Assembly: GCA_024640745.1 (NCBI GenBank)
Contig: JAHEEL010000142.1
Span: 1 to 6,089, forward strand
Direction: 5' to 3'
DNA: 6,089 nt
DNA from: Actinomycetes bacterium
Lineage (GTDB): Bacteria > Actinomycetota > Acidimicrobiia > Spongiisociales > UBA5794
The notes below the pieces were generated by a model that searched no databases, was not told where the DNA came from, and saw only the letters and a program-made list of their open reading frames with translations. The position numbers and the translations under genes were made by a program. Below are positions 1 to 5,977 of the stretch, in pieces. Each line of letters begins with the position of its first letter. Within the stretch, counting starts at the first letter, position 1.

Positions 1-902
1 TCGAGGACACCGTAGAGGAGGTCGGCGACCAGATTTGCCGTCATGTAGACGATGATCATGAACGTGGCGATCCCGACGACCACCGTGCCCTCCTGGCGTT
101 GAACGCCTTCGAACACCGCCCGGCCGATCCCCGGCAGGTTGAAGATCGTCTCGGTGATGATCGCCCCGCCCATCAAAGCACCGAGATCGATGGCGAGAAA
201 GGTGACCACCGGAATCAGGGAATTGCGAAGGGCGTGGATGCCGACCACGCGTTGCCGGGAGAGCCCTTTCGAGGTCGCCGTCCGCACGTAGTCGGCGCGG
301 AGGTTCTCGACCAGGCTCGTTCGTTGGAGGCGTGCGATATACGCGAGCGAGAGCGATCCGAGCACCATGGCCGGCAGGAGATAGCTCATCCAGCCGTCTC
401 TGATCCCGGACACGGGGAACCAGCCGAGTCTCACCCCAAAGACGATCTGGGCCAGGAATGCCGACACGAACAGCGGAATCGCGATGACGACAAGGGTCGA
501 GACGAGAACGAGGTTGTCGATGAACTTCCCCTTTCTCACCCCGGCGAGGATCCCGGCACCGATGCCGATCACCACCTCGAACGCAAACGCGAGCAGCGCG
601 AGGCGTATCGTGACCGGCAGCCGTTGCTTCATGAGATCCGAGACCGGCCGTCCTCGGAAGTCGATGCCGAAGTCGCCCTGGAAGACGTTGGTGATGTAGA
701 TGCCGTACTGCTTCCACAACGGCTCGTCGAGGTGATAGCGCTCGTTGAGCGTGTCCAACACCGTTTGCGGCATGACCTTCTCACCGGCAAGCGCACGGAT
801 CGGGTCGCCGGGGATGGCGAACACCAGGGCGAAGATCAGGAACGTAGCACCGAAGAACACCGGGATGAACTGAAGCATCCTGCGGATGATGTATCGGCCC
901 AC
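1..902 (-). CDS. ABC transporter permease, DppB/OppB type (3' end cut by window)
   Basis: Inner-membrane permease subunit of a peptide/nickel/oligosaccharide importer (BPD_transp_1 fold), expected to pair with a DppC-like permease and two ATPases. The frame is open from a GTG at 902 to the window edge, giving 300 complete residues; the family usually has about 305-340, so only a short tail is missing. A first membrane segment lies at about residues 9-30, followed by a periplasmic region with GDFGIDFRGRPV (about 76-87). Further segments lie near 98-121, 131-155, 174-192, 229-249 and 272-296. The EAA-type ATPase-contact loop is ADYVRTATSKGLS (203-215), followed by HALRNSLIPV. The conserved ETIFNLPGIGR is at 251-261. 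The GTG start is chosen because GGAGGTGA (911-904) lies directly upstream, though only four bases separate GGAGG from the start. An in-frame stop lies further upstream with no other start between. Met9 has no such site. It follows the binding-protein gene by 125 bases. Substrate is not determinable. Confidence 0.95.
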   Translation of the reverse strand, partial: MGRYIIRRMLQFIPVFFGATFLIFALVFAIPGDPIRALAGEKVMPQTVLDTLNERYHLDEPLWKQYGIYITNVFQGDFGIDFRGRPVSDLMKQRLPVTIRLALLAFAFEVVIGIGAGILAGVRKGKFIDNLVLVSTLVVIAIPLFVSAFLAQIVFGVRLGWFPVSGIRDGWMSYLLPAMVLGSLSLAYIARLQRTSLVENLRADYVRTATSKGLSRQRVVGIHALRNSLIPVVTFLAIDLGALMGGAIITETIFNLPGIGRAVFEGVQRQEGTVVVGIATFMIIVYMTANLVADLLYGVL

Positions 903-971
903 GTCACCTCCAGACGAACCGGGTGCACTCTAGCCGCTTCATGCCGACTCGCAGAACAGCCCCCAACGAGA

Positions 972-999
972 TGTGGGGCGGTCGAATGACCGCCCCACA
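972..999 (-). other. Strong intercistronic hairpin between binding protein and permease genes
   Basis: A perfect inverted repeat has two 12-base arms (972-983 and 988-999, TGTGGGGCGGTC and its complement) around the four-base loop GAAT. It starts 28 bases after the stop of the binding-protein gene and ends about 70 bases before the permease start. No T run follows on the minus strand, so it is not a typical intrinsic terminator. In many importer operons a hairpin in this position protects the 3' end of the binding-protein message or partly stops transcription, giving more binding protein than permease. That role is inferred here from position only. Confidence 0.7.
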
Positions 1000-1027
1000 C
1001 CCTTGTGAGCTTCTGCTCCCCTCGGGA

Positions 1028-2743
1028 CTATTCCTCGGGGTTCATCTCGTCGTAACCGACGATGTTGCTGTAGAAGCTGTTGTTCTGCTGACCATTCGCA
1101 CCGTCGGCGCCGAAGCTCCAGGTGCGGACGTAGTCGGCTGCCGTGATCGGCGTCCCGTCGTGGAAGGTCCAGCCGGGATTCAGCGCGATGGTCCACGTCT
1201 TGCCGTTGTCTTCCGACGTGATCGACTCGGCGTGAACGTTGTACTGCTCATTGGTCTTCGCATTGAAGTTGATGAGCGGTGCGTAGATCGCCCGCAGCAC
1301 CGAGATGCCCTCGGACTCGTTCGAGGTCGTCGGGAACAGGTGCTCCGGTTCACTGACGTCCTGCGTCACGTTGCCGTCCTGCGACTCGATCAGCGTGTAG
1401 CCGAGGTCGTTGTAGGCATCGATCCACACTTCGCTGACGTCCTCCGACCACACGTACTGGGTCTTGCCGAAGTAGACCGGCATCACCTGCGCGTCCTCAC
1501 AGAGGATGTCCTCTGCGGCGTAGTAGTCGGCGAGTCCGTCCTCGAGGAGACCGCTCGCGGCGACCTTCTCGACGCCCGCAGCCAGCGCTGCATCGAAGTC
1601 GGGGTTGTTGTAGAACGTGTTGTTCGACCCGACAGGCGGCGCGTTGTACGAGGCGTACAGCGGCTCGAGGAAGTTGTAGGGCGACGGATAGTCCTGGCCC
1701 CAACCGAGACGGAACGGCCCAGTCGCTTCCTGGTTGTCCAGCACCGGGAGGTACTCGGAGAACTCGAGGGACTCGAACGTGATCGTGCTCGTGTCGATAC
1801 CGAGGTTCTGACCCCAGAAGTTCACGACCGCCTCGATCCAGTCCTCGTGGCCCGCGCCACTGTTGAACCAGACCGTGATCGGGCCCGGATCGCCTGCGGC
1901 GTCCCAGAGCGTCTTGGCCATCTCCGGGTCGTAGTTCCAGCTCGGGCACACGTCGTCGCGGCCCTGCAGGTTCGGCGGAATCACCGAATGGGCAGCGTCG
2001 CGGCCACCGAGGAAGATCTTCTCGGCGATCGCCTCGCGATCAACGGCCATCGACAGCGCCTGACGGTGCTCTTTGGTGAACTGCGGCAGGTACGTCGGGA
2101 ACCCGAGGTACGCGAAGCTCGTGGTGTACACGTCGTTGTTTCGATCCGGGAAGTCCGTCTGATAGGTCGACAGGTTCTCGGTCGGCACGCTGGCCATGAC
2201 GTCGAGGTTGCCCGCAAGCGCCTCGTTGTAGGCGGTCGCGATCTCGGCAATGATCTCGAAGTCGAACGTATCGATCTTCGCCGGGTCCGGGCCCTGGTAG
2301 CCCTCGTACTTCTCGAGCGAGATGCGTACGTCGTGCTCCCACGGAGCCGCCATCTGGAACGGACCGCTTCCGATCGGCATCTCTTCGAATGCCGCCGGAT
2401 CGTCAAACGCCGACTCCGGCATCGCGAAGTATGCCGCGTAGGCCAGACGGAGTGGGAACTCCGGGTCGGGGTTCACGAGCTCCACCGTGAAGGTGTTCTC
2501 GTCGACGACCGCCATCCCCGAGAGTGCACCCTCGATCTGGTCGGGCGCCATCGCCTCGGTGGTCTCCGTGCTTGCTGCTGTGGTGGTGGTCTCCGCCGCC
2601 GCAGCTGTGGTGGTGGTCTCCGCCGCCGCAGCCGTGGTGGTCGTCTCATCCGACGCGTCGTCCGAGTCCCCGCATGCCGCTGCTACTAGAGCAAAGACGG
2701 CGAGGATCAGAACGAAGCGCCAGAGCGATTTCTGAGATCGCAT
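1028..2743 (-). CDS. Lipoprotein substrate-binding protein, SBP_bac_5 family, circularly permuted
   Basis: Extracellular lipid-anchored receptor that should deliver peptides or similar ligands to the permease encoded next to it; 571 residues. A lipoprotein signal occupies residues 1-23, with Cys24 after VAAA, followed by an acidic stretch and a Thr/Ala linker to about residue 64. Family landmarks then run in an unusual order. LSGMAVVDENTFTVEL (74-89), IGSGPF (124-129), RQALSMAVDREAI (227-239), a WFNSGAGH stretch (292-299), LGWGQDYPSPYNFLEP (346-361) and MPVYFGKTQY (421-430) normally follow an N-terminal lobe that is absent here. That lobe is at the end: SEPEHLFP (464-471), TWTIALNPGWTFHDGTP (516-532) and NIVGYDEMN (560-568), then the stop. 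Cys266 and Cys415 could form the interlobe-strand disulfide seen in DppA/OppA relatives. The ATG at 2743 is chosen over an upstream in-frame ATG at 2782 because AGGAGG (2757-2752) lies eight bases before it and the signal peptide then starts correctly. Family assignment is very secure; the ligand is unknown. Confidence 0.95.
   Translation of the reverse strand: MRSQKSLWRFVLILAVFALVAAACGDSDDASDETTTTAAAAETTTTAAAAETTTTAASTETTEAMAPDQIEGALSGMAVVDENTFTVELVNPDPEFPLRLAYAAYFAMPESAFDDPAAFEEMPIGSGPFQMAAPWEHDVRISLEKYEGYQGPDPAKIDTFDFEIIAEIATAYNEALAGNLDVMASVPTENLSTYQTDFPDRNNDVYTTSFAYLGFPTYLPQFTKEHRQALSMAVDREAIAEKIFLGGRDAAHSVIPPNLQGRDDVCPSWNYDPEMAKTLWDAAGDPGPITVWFNSGAGHEDWIEAVVNFWGQNLGIDTSTITFESLEFSEYLPVLDNQEATGPFRLGWGQDYPSPYNFLEPLYASYNAPPVGSNNTFYNNPDFDAALAAGVEKVAASGLLEDGLADYYAAEDILCEDAQVMPVYFGKTQYVWSEDVSEVWIDAYNDLGYTLIESQDGNVTQDVSEPEHLFPTTSNESEGISVLRAIYAPLINFNAKTNEQYNVHAESITSEDNGKTWTIALNPGWTFHDGTPITAADYVRTWSFGADGANGQQNNSFYSNIVGYDEMNPEE
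2579..2632 (-). repeat. Two exact 27-base tandem repeats encoding the Thr/Ala linker
   Basis: Two identical 27-base units (2579-2605 and 2606-2632) are followed by a diverged third copy (2633 to about 2654), and degenerate traces lie below 2579. Each unit encodes nine residues of the type AETTTTAAA, in frame with the binding-protein gene. The product is the flexible spacer between the lipidated Cys24 and the folded domain. Because the unit is a multiple of three, slippage would change linker length without breaking the frame. Confidence 0.9.
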
Positions 2744-2751
2744 TCCTTTTG

Positions 2752-2757
2752 CCTCCT
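2752..2757 (-). promoter_or_regulatory. Ribosome binding site of the binding-protein gene
   Basis: AGGAGG on the minus strand, eight bases upstream of the ATG at 2743. It decides the start in favour of the 571-residue product. The earlier in-frame ATG at 2782 lies within a hairpin and would put 13 hydrophilic residues before the lipoprotein signal. Confidence 0.85.
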
Positions 2758-2763
2758 GGTTGG

Positions 2764-2842
2764 TGTCGAGCTCTCTCGACATTCATGTGCCCGGTCACGA
2801 CGCGTCCGAACGACTTCGCAGTCGGTGAGGCAATCCGTGACC
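2764..2842 (-). promoter_or_regulatory. Possible structured leader upstream of the binding-protein gene
   Basis: Three potential helices lie in about 80 bases just before the ribosome binding site. Arms GGTCACG (2842-2836) and CGTGACC (2799-2793), 36 bases apart, enclose a five-base-pair hairpin (2811-2815 with 2820-2824) closed by a GCGA loop, a GNRA type, on the minus-strand RNA. A seven-base-pair hairpin (2764-2770 with 2775-2781, loop of four) then ends six bases before the Shine-Dalgarno sequence. I do not recognise a known riboswitch class. In GC-rich DNA short helices of this size can occur by chance, so this is a candidate only. Confidence 0.3.
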
Positions 2843-2933
2843 CAATGCACACCGGCAATCTAATACACAAGTGGGCGAAGTCCGTTCGTCCCAGTCAGAA
2901 AACCCTTTCGCTTCCTGCTAAATCACCCGCCAT

Positions 2934-2956
2934 CCACGGGCCGCTTCCTTCCGTGG
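2934..2956 (-). terminator. Weak hairpin, possible end of the dehydrogenase transcript
   Basis: Arms CCACGG (2934-2939) and CCGTGG (2951-2956) form a six-base-pair stem with an 11-base loop, about 120 bases beyond the dehydrogenase stop. A second small hairpin, CACCGC-TT-GCGGTG, lies at 3029-3042. Neither has a following T run. They could mark the transcript end before the importer operon, but the support is weak. Confidence 0.2.
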
Positions 2957-3074
2957 CCACAGCCGCGCCGCCCCGTCCTGCGCCTCACGACGTTCCCGCG
3001 TGCGCGAGGTGGGCGCGTACCGAAGGAGCACCGCAAGCGGTGACCGGGCTGGGCATCTCCCGAGGATGCGAGGT

Positions 3075-4964
3075 TCAGGGGGCCGGGACGATCTGGTACA
3101 CCGTGCCGTTGAACGACGTGACATAGAGTTCCCCCGCTGCGTCCTCGCCGAAACCGGAGAGCGAGTTGACGGTCCCGAACGAAGACGTCCAGTCGCGCGC
3201 GTCGGTCGCGACACCGCCGGCCAGACGGAACGATCGGATCCAGCCGGAGAAGAAGTCGGCGTAGAAGTAGGTGCCGCGCAGCGCCGGCATCGCGGCTCCG
3301 CGGTAGACATAGCCGCCGACGACCGACCGACCTTGATCGGGGTTGGGGTAGACCACGACCGGGCGGGTGAGCCCCGCCGTGTTGCACCCGGAGATCGGCC
3401 GGTAGCACGCGTTGCCTTCCATGGTGCTCCACCCGTAGTTCAGTCCGGCTGCGCCGGCAGGGCCGACCGAAACCTCTTCCCACGCGCTCTGCCCGACGTC
3501 CCCGATGTAGAGATCGCCGGTCGCTCGATCGAACGACGAGCGATACGGATTGCGGAGACCGTTCGCCCAGACCTCGCGCGCCCCGTTCGTGCCGTTGTAG
3601 GGATTGCCAGGAGGAATGGCGTACGGCACGCCGCCGTCGATATCGATGCGGAGCACCGAGCCGAGCCATACCTTTGGGTTCTGCGCGTTGCCGTCGGGAT
3701 CGCCCTGCTTCCCCCCATCGCCGAACGGGATGTAGAGGTAGCCGTCGTTCCCAAATGCGATCGACCCGGCATTGTGGTTGCAGCGCGGCTGATCGAGGGT
3801 GAGGATCGTGCGCACCGGTCCCGCGTCGGCCGTGTCCGCCAACGGATCGGCGCGGTACTCGACGACCCGGCTCTCGATCAGGCCGCCACCACGCGAAGCG
3901 GTGTAGTGGACGAAGAAGCGCCCGTTGGAGGTGAAGTCCGGGTGGAAGGCCAGTCCCAGCAGCCCCCCTTCGCCGCACGTCGATACCCCCGCCACGGTGA
4001 GGAACGGCGTGGACTTCACCGACCCGTCTTCGAGAATGCGGATCGCGCCGGTTCGCTCGGGTATGAACACCCGAGGGTCCCCGGTCGGCGCCGTTGCCAG
4101 CATCGGAGCATTGAGGCCGCTTGCCACAGGCTTCAGCGCGAGCGGCGGGATGGCCGGAATATCGCCCCATCTGCCGGCCACCGGGAGCATTGCACCCGCC
4201 CCGAAGGGGAATTGGGTGTCGGCGTTCCCCTGGGTGTTGGTGTATTTCAGGTAGAACGTTGCGTCGGCCGGGCGGAAGACCCCTGGAGTGTCGATGCCGC
4301 CCTCGGTCCAGTCGCCGCCGACGAATCGATCACCCGGATTCCCGAAGTAGAACTCGAAGTCGGCGATGCCCTGCGTATGGCTGTTCCTGAAGTAGGTCAG
4401 ACCCGCGGATTCACGGTACAGGCCAACCGTGTCGATTCCGTCACCGTCGAAGTCCCCGGTGAACGGCGCATCGCCGGGGTTTCCGAAGTAGTAGTCGAGG
4501 TCGGCGGCGCCGAGGCCGCCGTCGGCGCTGCCGAGCTCGTTGATGATGAACACCCGCCCCTGCGATGGGCGGTACACCGAGACGGTGTCGCAGCCGTCAC
4601 CATTGAAATCACCGGCGATTGGGATGTCTCCCGGATTTCCGAAGAAGAAGGATCGATCCGCGATGCCCTGCGTATTGGTGTTGCGAAGATACACATAGCC
4701 GTCGGACTGCCGGTAGAGACCCGGCGTGTCGATTCCGTCGCAGTCCCAGTCGCCGGCGAACGGATAGTCGCCCGGGTTTCCGTAGTAGAAGTTGTAGCTG
4801 CCGCCGTCGGCGTCCCGGAGCGACCAGACGCCGGTCGTGGGATCGACCAGACCGACGGTGTCGGTCGCAGCCAGCGCCGCAGAAGAGAGCCCGATGGTCA
4901 GAACCGCAAGCGCGGCGACAACCGCCGATCGAACTGCCATCCGGGTCGTCAACCGCTGCGCCAT
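3075..4964 (-). CDS. Secreted protein: FG-GAP-like repeats fused to PQQ-type sugar dehydrogenase domain
   Basis: A 629-residue exported protein. Residues 1-32 form a signal peptide ending AALA before Ala33. Residues 36-268 hold five repeats of about 43-52 residues with the pattern YYFGNPGDxPFxGDFDGDGIDTVGLYR, resembling FG-GAP/VCBS calcium-loop blades. Residues about 275-629 match the glucose/sorbosone dehydrogenase (GSDH) six-bladed propeller family: GLLGLAFHPDF (334-344), CNHNAGSIAFG (395-405) with His397 in the position of the family's catalytic histidine, FGDGG (414-418), GLRNPYR (469-475), DLYIGDVGQ (484-492) with WEEV (495-498), and NYGW (509-512). Family members oxidise aldose sugars with PQQ outside the membrane; some relatives (HHIP-like) have lost catalysis, so activity is inferred. 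Cys520 and Cys527 may form a local disulfide. The ATG at 4964 is chosen because GAGGAGGG (4978-4971) lies six bases upstream and the signal peptide starts there. It follows the kinase gene by 77 bases and may be cotranscribed with it. Confidence 0.92.
   Translation of the reverse strand: MAQRLTTRMAVRSAVVAALAVLTIGLSSAALAATDTVGLVDPTTGVWSLRDADGGSYNFYYGNPGDYPFAGDWDCDGIDTPGLYRQSDGYVYLRNTNTQGIADRSFFFGNPGDIPIAGDFNGDGCDTVSVYRPSQGRVFIINELGSADGGLGAADLDYYFGNPGDAPFTGDFDGDGIDTVGLYRESAGLTYFRNSHTQGIADFEFYFGNPGDRFVGGDWTEGGIDTPGVFRPADATFYLKYTNTQGNADTQFPFGAGAMLPVAGRWGDIPAIPPLALKPVASGLNAPMLATAPTGDPRVFIPERTGAIRILEDGSVKSTPFLTVAGVSTCGEGGLLGLAFHPDFTSNGRFFVHYTASRGGGLIESRVVEYRADPLADTADAGPVRTILTLDQPRCNHNAGSIAFGNDGYLYIPFGDGGKQGDPDGNAQNPKVWLGSVLRIDIDGGVPYAIPPGNPYNGTNGAREVWANGLRNPYRSSFDRATGDLYIGDVGQSAWEEVSVGPAGAAGLNYGWSTMEGNACYRPISGCNTAGLTRPVVVYPNPDQGRSVVGGYVYRGAAMPALRGTYFYADFFSGWIRSFRLAGGVATDARDWTSSFGTVNSLSGFGEDAAGELYVTSFNGTVYQIVPAP
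4161..4859 (-). repeat. Five tandem FG-GAP-like protein repeats
   Basis: Repeats cover residues 36-79, 80-126, 127-178, 179-225 and 226-268 of the secreted protein, with a typical period near 47 residues. The first four share FGNPGD (YGNPGD in the first) and an acidic loop: DWDCDGID, DFNGDGCD, DFDGDGID and the degenerate DWTEGGID. The fifth keeps the YTNTQGNAD segment but has lost the acidic loop. Repeats three and four have the cleanest RNSHTQGIAD-type linker and DGDG loop. Such loops bind calcium in FG-GAP/VCBS-type blades. The array probably makes a separate propeller or a surface-binding module. Confidence 0.88.
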
Positions 4965-5041
4965 TCCGGTCCCTCCTCGTTGGACCCCCTGCAACCTACC
5001 GCACCGAGCACGTTGCGGGGACGCTCGCGGGGACCGGCGAG

Positions 5042-5977
5042 TCACCGGCCGAGCAGTGCTTCCACGTCCAGGAGCACCGGTGTCGAGCGAGCTCCGGGCC
5101 CGGCGATGGTGAGACCGGCAACCGCATTGCCCCACTCCACGGCATCTCGAAGATCGAGATGGCGGAGACGAGCCGCTATGAACCCGGCGTTGAACGCATC
5201 GCCCGCGCCGACGGTATCGACGACCGGCACCGCGAATCCCGGCGCGGATACCGTTTCCGTGGGAGAGCACGCAATGGCGCCGTCGGCCCCCAGACGCGCG
5301 ACCACCACACGTCGCTCACCCACGAGCGACGCCGCTGCAGCCATCGGATCGGCGAGGTCGGCGAAAGCAGTGATCTCGTCCGACGCAGCGCCCAGCACCA
5401 CGTCGCTGCGATCGATGGCCGCCTCGACGGCTTGGGTGAACCCGGAATCCCATCCCCAGTTCTCGAGACGCAGGTTGAGGTCGAACGAGACCGGGATGCC
5501 GTCGGCTCGAGCCTGCTCCATCGCTTCGAGCAGCGCGTAGCGGGCCGGAGCAACGCGGAGGCAGATTCCGGAGACGTGGAGCCAAGCGGCGCCTCCGATG
5601 GCGGCGACGGCGGATCGCGCTTCGAGCGCGGCGTGGGCCCCGCCTTGCGGGGGCCAGACGTAGATCAGCCGATCGCCGTCGGCCTGAACGACGGCAATGA
5701 CCGCTACCGTTGGAGCTTCGGCCGTGGTTGTGACCGCGGCAGTGTCCACACCAGCTTGTGCGAGGCTGTCGACGGCGAAGCGGCCGAAGCTGTCGTCACC
5801 GACGGCGCCGACGAAGCGGCAGGGCACTCCGAGCCGGGCGAGTGCGGCTGCCGTGTTCGCCGCCGAACCTCCGCCGAACATCTGCGGGTCCGGGTTGGCG
5901 TGCGTGTTCGGTCTCGACCCGGACGGCAGTCGGATCTCGAGGTCCACGTTCGCGTCGCCGATCACCACGACGCTCAC
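5042..5977 (-). CDS. PfkB-family carbohydrate (ribokinase-like) kinase
   Basis: A cytoplasmic kinase of 311 residues, normal for the family, that transfers phosphate from ATP to a sugar or nucleoside hydroxyl. It opens with VVVIGDANVDLEIRLP. The first PfkB signature is GGGSAANTAAALARLG (35-50). A substrate/phosphate-side strand FDLNLR lies at 165-170. The second signature DTVGAGDAFNAGF (254-266) contains the anion hole and the catalytic base Asp260. The GTG start overlaps the stop of the preceding gene as GTGA, which implies translational coupling; only a weak GGGCGGG-like site lies upstream. An acceptor cannot be named from the sequence: ribose, fructose, 2-keto-3-deoxygluconate and nucleosides are all possible in this family. 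The NWGW stretch (173-176) after FDLNLR may help define a subfamily. Confidence 0.95.
   Translation of the reverse strand: MSVVVIGDANVDLEIRLPSGSRPNTHANPDPQMFGGGSAANTAAALARLGVPCRFVGAVGDDSFGRFAVDSLAQAGVDTAAVTTTAEAPTVAVIAVVQADGDRLIYVWPPQGGAHAALEARSAVAAIGGAAWLHVSGICLRVAPARYALLEAMEQARADGIPVSFDLNLRLENWGWDSGFTQAVEAAIDRSDVVLGAASDEITAFADLADPMAAAASLVGERRVVVARLGADGAIACSPTETVSAPGFAVPVVDTVGAGDAFNAGFIAARLRHLDLRDAVEWGNAVAGLTIAGPGARSTPVLLDVEALLGR

Larger units (their letters stand above)
2744..3074 (-). other. Non-coding gap of 331 bases, likely holding the importer promoter
   Basis: No credible gene is seen on either strand here; open frames in this stretch are low-complexity or extend antisense from the neighbouring genes. 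The relatively AT-rich patch at 2857-2870 (TTGTGTATTAGAT on the minus strand) is the most promoter-like part, but I cannot find a convincing -35 element at the right distance. GGCAATC occurs twice in direct orientation (2829-2835 and 2854-2860, starts 25 bases apart), which could be a regulator site or chance. The size of the gap, compared with 77 bases or less between the genes above it, suggests that a new transcription unit starts here. Confidence 0.5.

Noticed and set aside
99..989. Open frame of 296 codons on the plus strand
   Set aside because: It is antisense to the permease gene, which has clear membrane segments and an EAA loop; this frame is hydrophilic and His/Arg/Asp-rich without a domain.
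2579..2632. CRISPR-like or mobile-element repeat
   Set aside because: The copies are directly adjacent without spacers and encode an in-frame linker; no transposase or terminal inverted repeats are present in the window.
923..2689. Long open frame of 588 codons on the plus strand
   Set aside because: It lies antisense to the binding-protein gene, is rich in Arg/Val with no recognisable domain, and is explained by high GC at codon third positions.
1028..2743. Frameshift or truncation as an explanation for the odd binding protein
   Set aside because: The frame is unbroken, total length fits the family plus linker, and all expected segments are present once, so rotation explains it better than decay.
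2744..3074. tRNA or other RNA gene in the intergenic gap
   Set aside because: No cloverleaf arms or T-loop-like GTTCRA motif in a suitable context could be found on either strand by eye.
2524..3126. Plus-strand frame with Trp/Pro-rich repeats
   Set aside because: The repeats are the complement of the Thr/Ala linker repeats of the binding protein; the rest shows no protein-like pattern.
3000..5540. Open frame of 846 codons on the plus strand
   Set aside because: It is antisense to the dehydrogenase and kinase genes; its Arg/Ala/Val-rich composition and lack of any motif mark it as a shadow of them.
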